From Paracoccus aestuarii (lineage in GTDB: Bacteria > Pseudomonadota > Alphaproteobacteria > Rhodobacterales > Rhodobacteraceae), in contig NZ_CP067170.1 in assembly GCF_028553885.1 (NCBI RefSeq), positions 124,001-188,000 of the forward strand: a stretch of DNA of 64,000 nt, written 5' to 3'. The stretch's first letter is position 1. Each line of letters begins with the position of its first letter. The position numbers were made by a program, and so were the translations under genes. This document shows, one piece after another, positions 41,301 through 53,083 of the stretch. The notes under the pieces were generated by a model. It did not search any database. It worked only from the letters and a program-made list of their open reading frames with translations, and was not told where the DNA came from.

Positions 41301-42744
41301 TCAGAAGGGGTAATGCTGATGCGGGTCCTCGATCGTGACCCATCGCAGCCAGGTGAAGGCGTCGATGGCCGCGGTGCCGCCGAACCGGCCATAGCCCGAA
41401 TCCTTGACCCCGCCGAAGGGCATCTGCGCCTCGTCGCCCACGGTCGGGCCGTTGATGTGGCAGATGCCGCTGTCGATCCGGTCGGCCACGCGCATCGCGC
41501 GCGTCAGGTCGCCGCCATAGACCGCCGCCGACAGCCCGTAGGGCGTGTCATTGGCCACCCGCACGGCCTCGTCGTCATCGGCCACGCGGATGATCGGCTT
41601 GACGGGGCCGAAGCTTTCCTCGGCATAGACGGTCATGTCGGGGGTGACATGGTCGATCAGCGTCGCCTCGACCACGGCGCCGTCGCGGCCGCCCCCGGCG
41701 ATCACCCGCCCGCCCTTGGCGGTGGCGTCGGCGATGATGTCGTCCATCCGGTAACCGCCTCCGGGGTGACCAGGGCGCCCAGGACGACCTCGCCCCGCGG
41801 ATCGCCCGCGGGCAGGCCGCGGACCTTGTCGACCAGCGCCGCGACGAAGCGGTCGGCGATCCCCTGCTGGACGATGATGCGTTCGGTGGACATGCAGATC
41901 TGTCCCTGGTTCATGAAGGCGCCGAAGGCCGCGCCGTTCACCGCCGCATCCACATCCGCATCGTCCAGCACGATCAGCGGCGCCTTGCCGCCCAGTTCCA
42001 GCAGGGCGGGCTTCAGCCCCTCGGCGGCCAGGCGGGCGATGATGCGCCCGACCTTGGTCGATCCGGTGAAGTTCACATGCCTGAGGCGGTCGTCGCCGAC
42101 CAGCGCCTCGACCACCGCGGCGGCATCGTCGGGGGCGTTCGTCACCACGTTCAGCACGCCCGGCGGAAAGCCCGCGCGGCGGAAGGCCTCGCCGATGGCC
42201 ATATGGGTGGCGGGGCACATCTCGGAGGCCTTCAGCACCACGGTGTTGCCGCAGGCGATGGGCATGGCCACCGCCCGCGTGCCCAGGATGACCGGGGCGT
42301 TCCACGGCGCGATCCCCAGGCAGACGCCATGCGGGCGCCGCTGCGCCATGGCCAGGGTGCCGGGCTTGTTCGACGGGATGATCTGGCCCGCGATCTGGGT
42401 GGTCATGGCCGCGGCCTCGCGCAGCATCCCGGCGGCCAGGCTGCAGTTGAAGCCGATCCAGGGGCCGGTCGCCCGGTTTCGGCCATGGCGGTGCGGATGA
42501 TCTCGGGGGTCATCTCCTCCAGCGCGTCGGCGGCCTTGGACAACAGCTTGCGGCGCTCGCCCGGGCCGGTGGCGGACCAGGCGGGAAAGGCCGCCGCCGC
42601 CGCATCCACCGCCCGGCGCATGTCGTCCGGGCCCGCGGCGGGGGCGGTGGTGGCCACATCCCCCGTCACCGGGTCGCGGCGGTCATAGGTCGCGCCGGAT
42701 GCGGCGGGGCTGTCCTGCCCGTCGATGATCATGGATAGCGTCAT
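41301..42744 (-). CDS. NAD(P)-dependent aldehyde dehydrogenase (benzaldehyde/vanillin type), two frameshifts
   Basis: Three frames join to a full-length ALDH. The first (from 42744, GGAGG upstream) gives MTLSMIIDGQDSPAASGATY to TAMAETG; adding one C at 42472-42474 leads to GVCLGIAPWNAPVILGTRAV, NFTGSTKVGRIIA, LELGGKAPLIVLDDADVDAA and the FMNQGQICMSTERI catalytic cysteine; adding one C near 41755 leads to YRMDDIIADATAKGGRVIAG and FGGVKDSGYGRFGG. All catalytic residues are present. It lies 25 bases after pobA, so 4-hydroxybenzaldehyde or a related aromatic aldehyde is a likely substrate. The indels look like sequence errors. Confidence 0.75.
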
Positions 42745-42769
42745 TGAGTCCTCCCTTTCCCGCCCCGGT

Positions 42770-43948
42770 TCACAGGGGCAGGCCCACGTAATTCTCGGCC
42801 AGGTCGCGGCGCGCGGTCTCGGACCGGGCCAGGTGGTCCAGCGTCGCGCGGCGCATCTGGGCGGCAAAGCCGTCCTCGCCGTCGAAGCGGTGCAGCATCG
42901 TGGTCATCTGCCAGCTGAACCGCATCGCCTTCCAGATCCGCGCCAGCGCGCAGTCGGAATAGCCGTCGATGCCCGCCCGGTCGCCGCCGCGCAGCGCCGC
43001 GATCAGCGCCTGGTGCAGATAGAACACGTCCGAGGCCGCCAGGTTCAACCCCTTGGCCCCGGTCGGCGGCACGATATGGGCGCTGTCGCCGACCAGGAAC
43101 AGGTTGCCCCATCGCAGCGGCTCGGAGACGAAGCTGCGCAGCGGCGCGATGGATTTCTCGATCGAGGGGGCGGGGGTCAGGCCTGCGGCCAGTTCGGCCG
43201 GGATGCGGCGCGCGAAGGCCTGCCAGAACCGCTCGTCGGACCAGTCCTCGGGGCGGTCGGTGGCGGGGACCTGGACATACATCCGCACCAGCGCGGCGTT
43301 GCGCATGGAGGCCAGGGCAAAGCCGTCGGGGGAATTGGCATAGACCAGCTCGGGCGCCAAGGGCGCCATCCGCGCCAGGATGCCCAGCCAGCCGAAGGGA
43401 TAGACCCGTTCGAATTCGCGGCGCCGATCCTCGGGAATGGTGCGGCGCGACACGCCGTGAAACCCGTCGCAACCGGCGACGAATTCGGCCTCCAGCCGCA
43501 TGGCGCGGCCCTGATGGGTGAAGGTGACGACCGATCGGGGCTGGTCCAGATCGGTGATGCGCACATCCTCGACCCCGTGCAGGATCCGGGTGCCCATCGC
43601 ATCCTGCGCCTGATAGAGGTCGCGCGTCACCTCGGTCTGGCCATAGACAGTGACCTGCCGCCCGGTCAGCGCATGGATGTCAACATGGATCATCCGGTCC
43701 TCGTCCGACAGGCAGAAGCCGTCATGGGGGATGCCCTCGGCCCGCAGGCGGTCATCGACCCCGGCCTCGGCCAGCAGGTCCACCGTGCCGCTTTCCAGGA
43801 TGCCCGCCCGGATGCGCGACAGGACGTGGTCGCGGGTGGCGCGTTCCAGCACGACCGTGTCGATGCCCGCCCGGTTCAGCAGCTGCGACAGCAGCAGCCC
43901 CGACGGGCCGCCGCCGATGATGGCGACCTGGCTGCGGATGGTGGTCAT
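42770..43948 (-). CDS. pobA: 4-hydroxybenzoate 3-monooxygenase
   Basis: 392 residues, the usual PobA length (about 394). FAD motifs are intact: VAIIGGGPSGLLLSQLLNRA at the N-terminus, the CDGFHGVSR DG motif, and LFLVGDSAHIVPPTGAKGLN near residue 285. The early segment RIRAGILESGTVDLL is typical of this enzyme. It hydroxylates 4-hydroxybenzoate to protocatechuate with NADPH and oxygen. It is divergent from an AraC-type regulator like PobR and precedes an aldehyde dehydrogenase gene that may supply its substrate. Confidence 0.92.
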   Translation of the reverse strand: MTTIRSQVAIIGGGPSGLLLSQLLNRAGIDTVVLERATRDHVLSRIRAGILESGTVDLLAEAGVDDRLRAEGIPHDGFCLSDEDRMIHVDIHALTGRQVTVYGQTEVTRDLYQAQDAMGTRILHGVEDVRITDLDQPRSVVTFTHQGRAMRLEAEFVAGCDGFHGVSRRTIPEDRRREFERVYPFGWLGILARMAPLAPELVYANSPDGFALASMRNAALVRMYVQVPATDRPEDWSDERFWQAFARRIPAELAAGLTPAPSIEKSIAPLRSFVSEPLRWGNLFLVGDSAHIVPPTGAKGLNLAASDVFYLHQALIAALRGGDRAGIDGYSDCALARIWKAMRFSWQMTTMLHRFDGEDGFAAQMRRATLDHLARSETARRDLAENYVGLPL

Positions 43949-43979
43949 GGCGCGTTCCCCCTTGTCTGGTCCCAGCCTA

Positions 43980-43998
43980 GCGCCGGCGGGTCCGGCGC
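43980..43998. promoter_or_regulatory. inverted repeat between pobA and pobR
   Basis: GCGCCGG (43980-43986) and CCGGCGC (43992-43998) are perfect inverted copies 5 bases apart within the 88-bp divergent control region. It could be an operator or simply a GC-rich hairpin; AraC-type PobR proteins often use direct repeats, so the assignment is tentative. Confidence 0.35.
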
Positions 43999-44036
43999 GA
44001 ATGGACGCGCCCGGCATTGAGTGGTACTTTTCGCGC

Positions 44037-44854
44037 ATGATCCCGGTCTTTTCCCTCTATGGCGAAACCAGCGCCTTTCCCGATGTCGTGCATTGCGAAC
44101 GCGTGCTGGACCGCGCGCGGCTGCATGACTGGGTGATCACCCCGCATCGCCACCCCCAGATGTCCCAGATCCTGCGCATCGAGGGGGCGAGGCGCAGGCC
44201 CGCGCCGATGGCGAGGCGATGCGGCTGCGGGCGGGGGATTACCTCTATATCCCCGCGCAGGTGGTGCATGGCTTCGTCTTTTCCCAAGGGGCCGAAGGGG
44301 CGGTCCTGTCCTTTCCCAGCCCCGTGACGGCGGGGATGATGCCCGATATGGCGCCATGGCTGGGCGCGGTGCGGCGCGGGCGGGTGGGCGCGCGGGCCGG
44401 GACGCTGATGGACGACCTGCAGGCGGTCCATGCGGGCGCTGGCACATTTCGCGCCCAGCAGCTGGTCGGGCTGACCCAGGTCCTGCTGGCCAGCTTGGCC
44501 GAGGAGAGCGACGCCGCGGCCCCCCCTGCGGGCCATGCCCTGACCCGGCTGGAATCGCTGATCGCCGCCAATCTGGGCCGCGGCTGGACGGCGCGGGACT
44601 ATGCGGCGGCGATGAACGTGACGACCAGCCATCTGAACCGGATCATCCGCGCCGCCAAGGGTCACAGCCTGACCGCCCATCTGGAGGCCGCGACCATGGC
44701 CGAGGCCTGCCGCCTGATCGCCTTCACCCGGATGCCGGTGGCGCAGATCGGCTATCGCTTGGGCTTTGGCGATCCGTCCTATTTCTCGCGCCGCTTCCGG
44801 CGGCGGATGGGGGAATCGCCGTCGGATTACCGATTGCGCCTGCAGGACGGCTAA
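44037..44854 (+). CDS. pobR: AraC-family regulator, PobR-like, one frameshift
   Basis: The N-terminal frame gives MIPVFSLYGETSAFPDVVHC and HDWVITPHRHPQMSQILRIE, the cupin effector domain of PobR-type activators. Adding one G to the GGGGG run at 44183-44187 restores GGEAQARADGEAMRLRAGDY, LYIPAQVVHGFVF and the C-terminal pair of helix-turn-helix motifs (WTARDYAAAMNVTTSHLNRI, MPVAQIGYRLGFGDPSYFSR). The complete protein would have about 272 residues. Divergent from pobA, it should activate it with 4-hydroxybenzoate. The indel is probably a sequence error. Confidence 0.78.
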
Positions 44855-44863
44855 GGTGAGTCT

Positions 44864-45379
44864 TTATAACCGACGGATTACGGTTTCTGGGAGGGCGATG
44901 GCCGAGAGGAAGATCTTTGGACGTCTGTCCTGTCGCACCGCCACGCGCCTCCAATCCTTGAGCTTCCCGACCATGATCTCGATGCGGCTGCGCCGCTTGT
45001 CATACGCGATCGGCGTCTTGCGCTGCTTCCGACCAGGGAGTCAGGCGCGTATCCCCTTGTACTGCGAAGCGCCTCTCGATCATTCAGCGTCAAGACCGCG
45101 ATCGCCAAGCAGCCCTCCGACGTTCTTCAAGGCTTGGCTGCGAGGCCGGCCATCATCCCCAGCACGGATGCCCTTTTCGCTCCAACGCCTCCCACGGCCG
45201 TGAAGTGTCTTGCGGGGCCATAAGCGGGGTGCATCACGCCAGCGCAAGCCATTGCGGATAGTGAAGATAATCCCGCTGAGAACAAGCCTGTCATCAACGC
45301 GTGGCTTGCCGTTTGACCTTGGGAAAAAGCCGACCATGCGTGCCATCTGCGCGTCAGTCAGCCACAAAAGGTCGCTCAT
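44864..45379 (-). pseudogene. IS5-family transposase remnant with internal deletion
   Basis: The N-terminus MSDLLWLTDAQMARMVGFFP and GIIFTIRNGLRWRDAP is the same type as the remnant at 18.9-19.2 kb. After RWSEKGI the sequence jumps to GGLLGDRGLDAE, so most of the first catalytic region is gone. The final part, RIEIMVGKLKDWRRVAVRQD and PKIFLSAIALPETVIRRL, is in another frame and ends at 44864. About 516 bases remain of the roughly 780 expected. Confidence 0.75.
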
Positions 45380-45655
45380 GTCACCGCTCCGTTTCCGGGC
45401 CGTGAATGACGCAGCGCAATGAAAATCATTGCATCCTGACCCTTCTGTATCTCCGTCCCGCCAAACCGGCCCGTCACCGGCAGGGCCGATGGCGGGTGGT
45501 GCGCGACGTCTGACCCTTGTGGCATGACCACGGCTCTTGGCATGTCGGCACCGCTTCTCTTCATCGTCTTGGACAGTTGATCGCGGCCTTCGAAGGACCG
45601 CGCACCAGAGTGAGGGCATGCTGCCACCGGTTCAAAGGAATGCCCGAACGAGAGC
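45380..45655. other. spacer between two insertion-sequence remnants
   Basis: About 280 bases separating the IS5-type and IS110-type sequences. No credible gene is seen. It may hold the outer ends of both elements, but I could not find matching inverted repeats. Confidence 0.35.
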
Positions 45656-46598
45656 ATGGACAATCTATCCCATGGCCGCGTCATCGGTATGGATGTCAGC
45701 CGCGACCGGCTGGACCTTCATTGCCTGCCCGACGGGCATCGCTGTAGAATGCCAAACGATCCGGCAGGTCATGCTGCTGTGGCGGATCTTGCCCGGGACA
45801 GAGATGCCGTCGCCTGCTTCGAGGCGACTGGTGGTCAGGAGGGGCAGCTCCGACCGTTTCTGAAGACAGAAGGCATTGGGGAACGTCAGGTGCCTCCCGC
45901 TCAGGTGAAGGCGTTTGCGCAAGGCCGGGGCACGCGCGCCAGGACCGACCGGATCGATGCGGAGCTCATCGCCCGCTTTTTCGCCTTCCGACCCGAAGCG
46001 GGCCGCAGTCTTCCGGCGGACAAGATACGCCTTCTCAGAGCCTTGACGTCAAAAAAGAGCGCAAATGGTCGAAATGCGCAAACGGCCGTCGGCCCAAATC
46101 CGTGCCCATCAGAAACTGGGCACCGCCGCGATGTTCGAGCACATCGACACCGAGCTGAAGCACCGGATCGACCGCGTGATCAAGGAACTGGAAGATCGGA
46201 TTACCCGGGCCATCGCCGGTGACCATCGCCTTTCGGAGACCGCCATCGTCCTTCGCTCCATCCCGGGGATCGGCCCGGTGGCCAGCGCGATGCTGATCGC
46301 CGACATGGCCGAGATCAGCACCATCACCGGCGAAGAGGCTGCGGCACTCACGGGATTGGCCCCGGTCGCGCATGACAGCAGAACCCTTCGTGGGAAACGG
46401 GCAATCGCCGGAGGTCGCCGAGCCCTGCGGCACGTGATATTCCAGGCGGCACTGGTCGCAGCACATCACAACCCAAGCCTGAAACCCTTCGCAGATCGCC
46501 TCGGCAAGGCCGGAAAACCGCACAAGGTCATCATCACCGCAGCTGCCGGAAAGCTCGTCACCATCGCGAACGCCCTGTGCAAAAGCCCTCAGAAATGA
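45656..46598 (+). pseudogene. IS110-family transposase, frameshifted
   Basis: The N-terminal RuvC-like DEDD domain is present: VIGMDVSRDRLDLHCLPDGH, VACFEATGG, and GTRARTDRIDAELIARFFAF. An extra A in the A6 run at 46051-46056 shifts the frame; reading resumes as QMVEMRKRPSAQIRAHQKLG and SIPGIGPVASAMLIADMAEI, then TGLAPVAHDSRTLRGKRAIA and GGRRALRHVIFQAALVAAHH, the transposase-20 domain. It belongs to another IS110 subgroup than the fragment at 29.6-29.9 kb. With the frame repaired it would have about 313 residues. Confidence 0.78.
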
Positions 46599-46656
46599 AC
46601 CACCGCGACAGCATGAGAAATACAGTGGCAAAGCGCCCTGTGGGTATCAAAAGACT

Positions 46657-48862
46657 TTATGACCTCCTACCGTTGCTTTCGCTGAACTCGTTTGTCAGGC
46701 TTTGTCGACAGAATGAGAACGTATCCGATGCAGTGATCCCGGCTCGCATCACGCCGTCCGGCCAAAGGCCCCCCAGCCCCTCATCGCCCTCCGTCAGGCC
46801 CCATGACCACGCTGCGCAATGCTCCATCAGCGCCTCGGTCGTGCCTCCCCGACCGGGGATGATACGGCTCAGCCAAATGTGCCGGGCCAGCGAGACCCGC
46901 CGCAGCAGCGCGATGCGCGGGCGGTCCAGGGGACGCCGCGCGGCATAGCCCGACAGGAAGGCCTCGCCCTGCGCCTCCAGCGCGGTGATGCTGCCGTGGG
47001 CGCGCAGGCCCTGCTCGTCCAGATGGGCCAGGAAATTCCCCAGGTCGATCGCCGGATCGCCCTGCGTGAAAAGGTCCAGATCCAGGATCCATGCCCGACC
47101 CCCGTCGATCAGGATCTGATCGGGATAGAAGTCCCGGTGGATGCCCACCGGCGCCTCGGGCGGCAGGGCCGCCAAGGCCTGCCGGGCGGCGTCCCGGATA
47201 CCCGCGATGCGGGGCGCGGCCAGGGGATCGGCCGTCGCGGCCTGCCCCAAGGCGCGGTCGAGGACCCGGTATTCGTCCTCCAGCGTCCAGCGCCGGTCGG
47301 CAGAGGCGGGCAGCGCGCCGGGCGCGACCCCGTGCAGCCGCGCCAGCGCCCGCCCCGCCAGCCGCGCCGCATCGGTGGCACCGCCCGGCCGCAGCAGATC
47401 GGTCAGCACCCGCCCCGGGACCATCTCCTGCAGCCAGAGCGCGCCCATCTCGCCCAAGGCCGCGGGGACGCCCGTCTCGGCGGTCCCGTCCAGCCCGGCG
47501 GCGCGCAGGGCGCGGTGCAGCGCGGGGGTGCGGCGGTCGGGGCCCTTGGCGCGCAGCTTTCCCAGGATCGGCGCCGCGCCCGGCAGGTCATAGCGCAGCA
47601 GCGCCCGCCGCCCCGGCTTGTGCCGCAGCAGCGTGACGGCGGGCCGGTCCGCCTGCGGGCGGCGCAGCGCTTGGGCCAAGGGCGCGGCCATGGCATCGCC
47701 GTCCTGCGCCCGGGCCAGGCCCGGGGTGACGAGCAGCGCCGCGCGGGCGGCCAAGGCCCGGGCCAGGGCGGGCCAGTCGGGGTGGCGGGCGCGAAACCCC
47801 TCGGGCAGCAGGGCCAGCAGGGCTGCGGCGCGGCAGGGCGCAATTCCGTCCGGTAGGGCGGCGACCGTCCCATAGCCCTGCAGCAGCGCCGCGCCGGCGG
47901 CCTGCGCGACCTCGGGCGTGATCGCGCCCATGGCCGCATCGGCATCCAGCCGTGCCAGGAAACGGCCCAGATCGCGGGCCGGATGCCCGGCGGCCAGCCT
48001 GTCCCAATCGATGATCCGGGGGCCATCCGCGCCGATCACCACCTGATCGGCGCTGAAATCGCCGTGGATGGCGCAGATCGGGGATCCGGGCAGGGCGCGG
48101 GCGACGGCATCCGCCGTGGCCGCCACGGCCAGATCGGGCAGCAGCGCCGCCATGGCCGCGGCATCGGCCCGGGGGTCGGGGGCGTCCGGGCGCAGATCCG
48201 CAGGCACGGCCATGCCATGCAGGCGCGCGATCAGTGCCCCCGCCTGGTGAAAGCCCTCGGGGCCGTGGCGGGCGGGGTCCAGCACCTCGCCCGGGATCCA
48301 TGGCAGGACGATGCAGCGAAACCGCCGCGACACCGCCATGGGGGGCGGCCCCGCGTGATGCGCGCCGGCCAGCGCGCCTGCGAAATCGCGCGTCCCATGC
48401 GCCTTGATCAGCGCGACCCGCCCCGAGGGCAGATCGGCCCGCATCACCAGCCGCCGCCCGGGCTTGTAGCGCAGGACCGTCAGCCCCGCGCCCTCCAGAC
48501 CCAGGGCCTGCAGAAAGGCCTGACGCCGCGCGGGCGTGCGCAGCGCCCGCGCGGCCTTCAGGTGGCGGTCGCGGGACAGGGGCACCAAGGCCGTGCAGAT
48601 CGCGTCGAGGAACCGCACCGCATCCGGCCCCGTCCACCAGGACGGCCGGGCGCGCACCTCGGCATAGCGGGCGGGGGGATAGGTCATCGCGGCCAAGACC
48701 GCCCCGTCATCGGCCACCACCCCCAGCACGCAGCTGGTCCCGGGCTTGTAGCGCAGATAGATCGGCCGCAGCGCCCCCTGCCCCGCCAGCGCGCTCAGCC
48801 GGTCGGCATCCAGCACCGCCGCCAGGCCCGGCAGCGCGGGGTCGCGCGCGCAGAGCGCCCGG

Positions 48863-48879
<17 letters not shown>
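46657..48879 (-). CDS. tandem APH-fold phosphotransferase (two kinase domains)
   Basis: 740 residues with two copies of the choline/aminoglycoside kinase fold. The first half has AIHGDFSADQVVI and RIIDWDRLAAGHPARDLGRF; the second has GIHRDFYPDQILI and WILDLDLFTQGDPAIDLGNF, so both have the catalytic HxD and metal-binding D. A further RYKPG segment recurs (LRYKPGTSC, LRYKPGRRL, LRHKPGRRA), which suggests a third partial copy. It overlaps the ABC exporter gene by 17 bases (GTG start) and is followed by glycosyltransferases, so the substrate is probably a sugar or lipid-linked sugar. The last 25 residues border an IS110 remnant and may not be native. Confidence 0.75.
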
Positions 48880-50673
<1,794 letters not shown>

Positions 50674-50677
<4 letters not shown>

Positions 50678-51825
50678 GCGGCGGCCCGCCCGGCCAGCCC
50701 GGCCCAGGACAGCAGGCGCGCGGCGACGCCGTGCCAGCTGTGATGGGCCAGCACATGGGCCCGTGCCCTCCGCCCCAGATCGGCGCGGCGCACGGGATCG
50801 GCGGCCAGCCCCGCCAAGGCATCCGCCAGCGCCGCCGCGTCGCCCGGCGGCGTCAGCAGGCCGGTGCGGCCCTCGTCGATCATCTGCGGCAGATGGCCCA
50901 CGCGGCTGGCCACCACGGCCAGCCCGGCGGCCATGTATTCATGCAGCTTCAGCGGCGAGAAATAGAAATCCTGCCGCGCGGCATAGGGCGCGGTGCCGAC
51001 ATGCATCCGCGCCAGCTGGGCGGGAACCTGATCGGGGGGCAGCGCGCCGGTCAATTCGATGGCCTCCGCCACGCCCAGATCGCGGGCCAGATCCTCCAGC
51101 CGGGGCCGTTCCGGGCCGTCGCCCACGATCAGCAGCCGCGCATCGGGCACCCGGCCCGCGCGCAGCAGGGCCAAGGCCGCGATGGCCGTGTCCACGTCAT
51201 GCCACGGCCGCAGCCCGCCCAGAAAGCCGATGGTGAAGGGCCCGTCCGGGGCGGGGCGTTCGGGAAAGCGATCGGGGGTGACGCCGTTCGGCACGACCTC
51301 GACCCGCGGGGCGCCCATATGGCTGCAATGCGCCGCCACCGCGGGCGAGACCGCCGCCACGATCTCCGCGGCCCGCATGGCGCGGCGGGCGCTGTCCTCG
51401 GCCTCGCGCGGCAGGGACAGGCTGCGATGGCGCGCCTGTTCCTCGATCAGGGGGGCGTTGACCTCCAGGATGCCGGGGCAGGCGCGGCCCTGCGCCCATT
51501 CCATCGCCCCATGCGCATGCAGCGCGTGGCGTTCATAGACCAGATCCAAGGGCCCCAGCCCGTCCAGCGCCGCATGGACCAGCCCGTTCTGCGCCAATGC
51601 GGCGGCGGCGCGCAGATCGCCGTCGCCCTTGGGCAGCGGCGGCAGCGGATGCAGCGTCACGGCCGCCAGATCGGCGGGGGGCGTGCCCTCGGCCCGCGGG
51701 GTGATCAGCGCGACCTCGGCCCCATGGGCCAGAAAGGCGCGCAGCATCTCCTGCACATGGATCGAGGCGCCCTTGGTGCCGAAGACCGGGATGCCCGGAT
51801 CGGTGCAGACATAGGCGATGCGCAT
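50674..51825 (-). CDS. glycosyltransferase family 4
   Basis: About 383 residues. The GT-B fold is visible: the N-terminal MRIAYVCTDPGIPVFGTKGA and SIHVQEMLRAFLAHGAEVAL, the linker EVVPNGVTPDRFPERP, and the C-terminal nucleotide-sugar region LLIVGDGPERPRLEDLA with HEYMAAGLAVVASRVG. It transfers a sugar from a nucleotide donor to an acceptor. The stop overlaps the exporter start (ATGA). A GTG just upstream of the chosen ATG overlaps the previous gene's stop in the same way and is also possible. Confidence 0.82.
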
Positions 51826-53066
51826 CACGCGGCCCCCCGCAGGCCGTCCATCCGCCCCGCGATGGCGCGGGCAAAAACGCCGCGCAAGGCCTCAGCGCTG
51901 CGGGTGACGTCGTAATCGGCCTCGATCAGCGCGCGGGCCCCGTGGGACAGCCGGTCGCGCAGGGCGGCATCGTCCAGCATCCGAGCCAAGGCATCGGCCA
52001 AGGCCTCGGGGTGGCCTTCGGGGACGAGCAGGCCCGTCTGGCCGTCGCGCACCAGTTCGGGAATGCCGGTCACATCCGTGGACACGCAGGGCAGGCCAAG
52101 GGCCATCGCCTCCAGCAGGACCGTGGGCAGCCCGTCGCGATTGCCGTCGCCGCCGACCACGCAGGGGCAGGCCAGCACGGCGGCTTCGCGCATCTGGGCC
52201 ATGACGGCGTCCTGCGCCATGGGGCCGACCAGCTCGACCGCCTGCGACAGGCCCGCATCGGCGATCTGGAAGGCCAGGTTCTCCTGTTCCTCGCCCTGGC
52301 CGACGATGCGGCAGGTGACGGGGCGCCCGGCCCCGTGCAGCAGGCGGATCGCCTCAATCAGGATGTGAAAGCCCTTCTTTTCGACCAGGCGCCCGACGGC
52401 CAGGACATGCCCCGCGCCGGGCCGGGGGGCGGCATGGGCAAAGCGGTCCAGATCCAGCCCGTTATAGATCCGCGTGATCCGCGGCGCATCCGCCGGGAAC
52501 CGCCGCGCCAGATGGTCCAGATTGTAATCCGACACGGTCACGATATCGGTCGCGTCGCGCATCTTCAGATCCAGATGCTGCGGCTCGTCGTAATCGTAAT
52601 AGATGTCCTTGGCATGGGCGGTGAAGCTGTAGCCGATCCCCGCCAGCGCCGCCGCGATCCGCGCGACCGAGGTGGCCACCGTCCCGAAATGCGCATGCAG
52701 ATGCGCGACGCCCCGACGCTTCGCGGCCAAGGCCAGGATGATGGCCTGGGCCACGTCGCGCCCCTCCATCGCGCCCATGTCGCGCAGCGCGTCCCAGGAT
52801 CCCGGCAGCTCGGCCTGGGCCTCGGCGATCAGGCGCCACAGGGGATCCGCGCCGCGGAACTGTTCGGGGATGCGCGTCACCGGGGCGCGGACGCGGCCGA
52901 TGATGTCCTGGAAATGCGTCTCGGCCACGCCGCGCAGGGCAAAGATCTCGATCTGCTGGCCGGCGGCCTCATGGGCCAGGATCTCGTTGACCACGAAGGT
53001 CTCGGAAAAGCGGGGATAGCGCTTCATCACATATCCCACCTTGGGAAGGGGCGTCTGGTCGGTCAC
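51825..53066 (-). CDS. glycosyltransferase family 4 (colanic-acid/exopolysaccharide type)
   Basis: About 413 residues. It opens PKVGYVMKRYPRFSETFVVN EIL-like, the signature of exopolysaccharide glycosyltransferases of the WcaL type, then HLHAHFGTVATSVARIAAAL and YSFTAHAKDIYYDYDEP. The C-terminal half has ITRIYNGLDLDRFA, VGRLVEKKGFHILIEAIRL, RIVGQGEEQENL and the EAMALGLPCVSTDVTGIPEL donor loop. The GTG start at 53066 has AAGGAG upstream. It is closely spaced with its neighbours in the cluster. Confidence 0.84.
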   Translation of the reverse strand: MTDQTPLPKVGYVMKRYPRFSETFVVNEILAHEAAGQQIEIFALRGVAETHFQDIIGRVRAPVTRIPEQFRGADPLWRLIAEAQAELPGSWDALRDMGAMEGRDVAQAIILALAAKRRGVAHLHAHFGTVATSVARIAAALAGIGYSFTAHAKDIYYDYDEPQHLDLKMRDATDIVTVSDYNLDHLARRFPADAPRITRIYNGLDLDRFAHAAPRPGAGHVLAVGRLVEKKGFHILIEAIRLLHGAGRPVTCRIVGQGEEQENLAFQIADAGLSQAVELVGPMAQDAVMAQMREAAVLACPCVVGGDGNRDGLPTVLLEAMALGLPCVSTDVTGIPELVRDGQTGLLVPEGHPEALADALARMLDDAALRDRLSHGARALIEADYDVTRSAEALRGVFARAIAGRMDGLRGAA

Positions 53067-53083
53067 GGTCTTCTCCTTCGGGG

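Noticed and set aside
45656-46598. Programmed frameshift in the IS110 transposase at the A6 run
   Set aside because: A +1 shift is required, whereas A-rich slippery sites give -1, and IS110 elements normally use one uninterrupted frame.
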